A stretch of 40,761 nucleotides of DNA from Candidatus Methanoperedens sp. (GTDB lineage: Archaea > Halobacteriota > Methanosarcinia > Methanosarcinales > Methanoperedenaceae). Positions 40,583 to 40,761 of this stretch are shown in pieces. Every line of letters begins with the position of its first letter. Position 1 is the stretch's first letter. The stretch covers positions 1-40,761 of the forward strand of contig JAPMTX010000150.1 in NCBI GenBank assembly GCA_026552855.1, in the 5' to 3' direction. The notes below the pieces were generated by a model, which searched no databases, was not told the origin of the DNA, and was given only the letters and a program-made list of their open reading frames with translations. A program made the position numbers and the translations under genes.

Positions 40583-40761
40583 TCATTCAATCAGCTCCGC
40601 CACGAAAACACACTCCTCAGCACCCTCAAGAGCACAATCCGCCTTCTTGCAGTAGTAGCGGTTATCGAGATGCTTTCTGGCTACCCCCCCAAAAAACCCT
40701 CGCAGGATGTCGCAGTACGCGCATTTTTTCCCTTTCAAGGGCAGACCTTTGACTCTGAAGG
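40583..40761 (-). CDS. Partial gene: C-terminus of a V4R-like Cys-rich protein
   Basis: The minus-strand frame is open from the window edge to a TGA at 40585-40583, giving about 58 residues. The end contains KKCAYCDILRGFFGGVAR, then YYCKKADCALEGAEECVFVAEL. This resembles the C-terminal part of V4R (4-vinyl reductase) domains, where a Cys, a 'GllaGll' helix and a final C-x-GxxxC-F strand bind ligand or zinc. Five Cys are visible. The N-terminus lies outside the window. It lies 67 bp upstream of the 204-residue hypothetical gene. Confidence 0.55.
   Translation of the reverse strand, partial: FRVKGLPLKGKKCAYCDILRGFFGGVARKHLDNRYYCKKADCALEGAEECVFVAELIE

Overview
The window is archaeal and most likely comes from a cytochrome-containing methanogen or methanotroph of the Methanosarcinales type; a Candidatus Methanoperedens-like ANME-2d archaeon is my inference, not proven here. 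Reasons: Cdc48, group II chaperonin, ribosomal protein L10e, RNase P Rnp4, archaeal DtdA, CobY/CobZ cobamide assembly, MfnA (methanofuran), an aIF2-beta carrying a TRAM domain, b-type cytochrome plus a Tat-exported molybdoenzyme, and TATA boxes about 25 bp ahead of several leaderless genes. No insertion sequence, CRISPR array or rRNA was seen. One tRNA gene (Val, UAC) is present.

Layout. 1-2.9 kb: a structured leader, an exported subtilisin-like protein with an altered active site, and a PrcB-like lipoprotein. 3.0-9.1 kb: cdc48 with a large AT-rich in-frame insertion, then PRC-barrel protein, dtdA, ftsZ and queE on the + strand (cell division, tRNA quality control, deazaguanine synthesis). 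9.1-11.9 kb: three lipoproteins (one DUF4349, one transglutaminase-like) and a small uncertain gene. 11.9-15.1 kb: DNA repair genes mutL and endoQ. 15.1-16.4 kb: SUOX/MsrP-like molybdoenzyme and its cytochrome b. 16.4-21.2 kb: aIF2-beta-TRAM, L10e, thermosome, a 780-bp non-coding stretch rich in palindromes, a small hypothetical gene and hsp20. 21.3-25.7 kb: a tight operon cobD-cbiB-cobZ-cobS-cobY for cobamide nucleotide-loop assembly. 25.8-29.8 kb: ADP-ribosylglycohydrolase, mfnA, DUF116 and DUF362 proteins. 30.0-33.0 kb: a small Cys-rich protein behind a palindromic operator, tRNA-Val, a PPC/DUF296 protein, rnp4, a hydrolase-phosphoribosyltransferase fusion and a zinc-ribbon protein. 33.1-38.5 kb: an operon of an acetyl-CoA synthetase-like protein lacking its key catalytic motifs, UspA, and a Na,K-ATPase-type P-type ATPase. 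38.5-40.8 kb: a small Cys peptide coupled to a radical SAM/SPASM protein with a PqqD-like N-terminus, an unknown protein, and the end of a V4R-like gene.

Most promising items: the insertion in Cdc48, the degenerate Acs paralogue, the peptide/radical-SAM pair, the protease/PrcB pair, and a two-copy palindromic repeat built from GTTCGTAYNA decamers.
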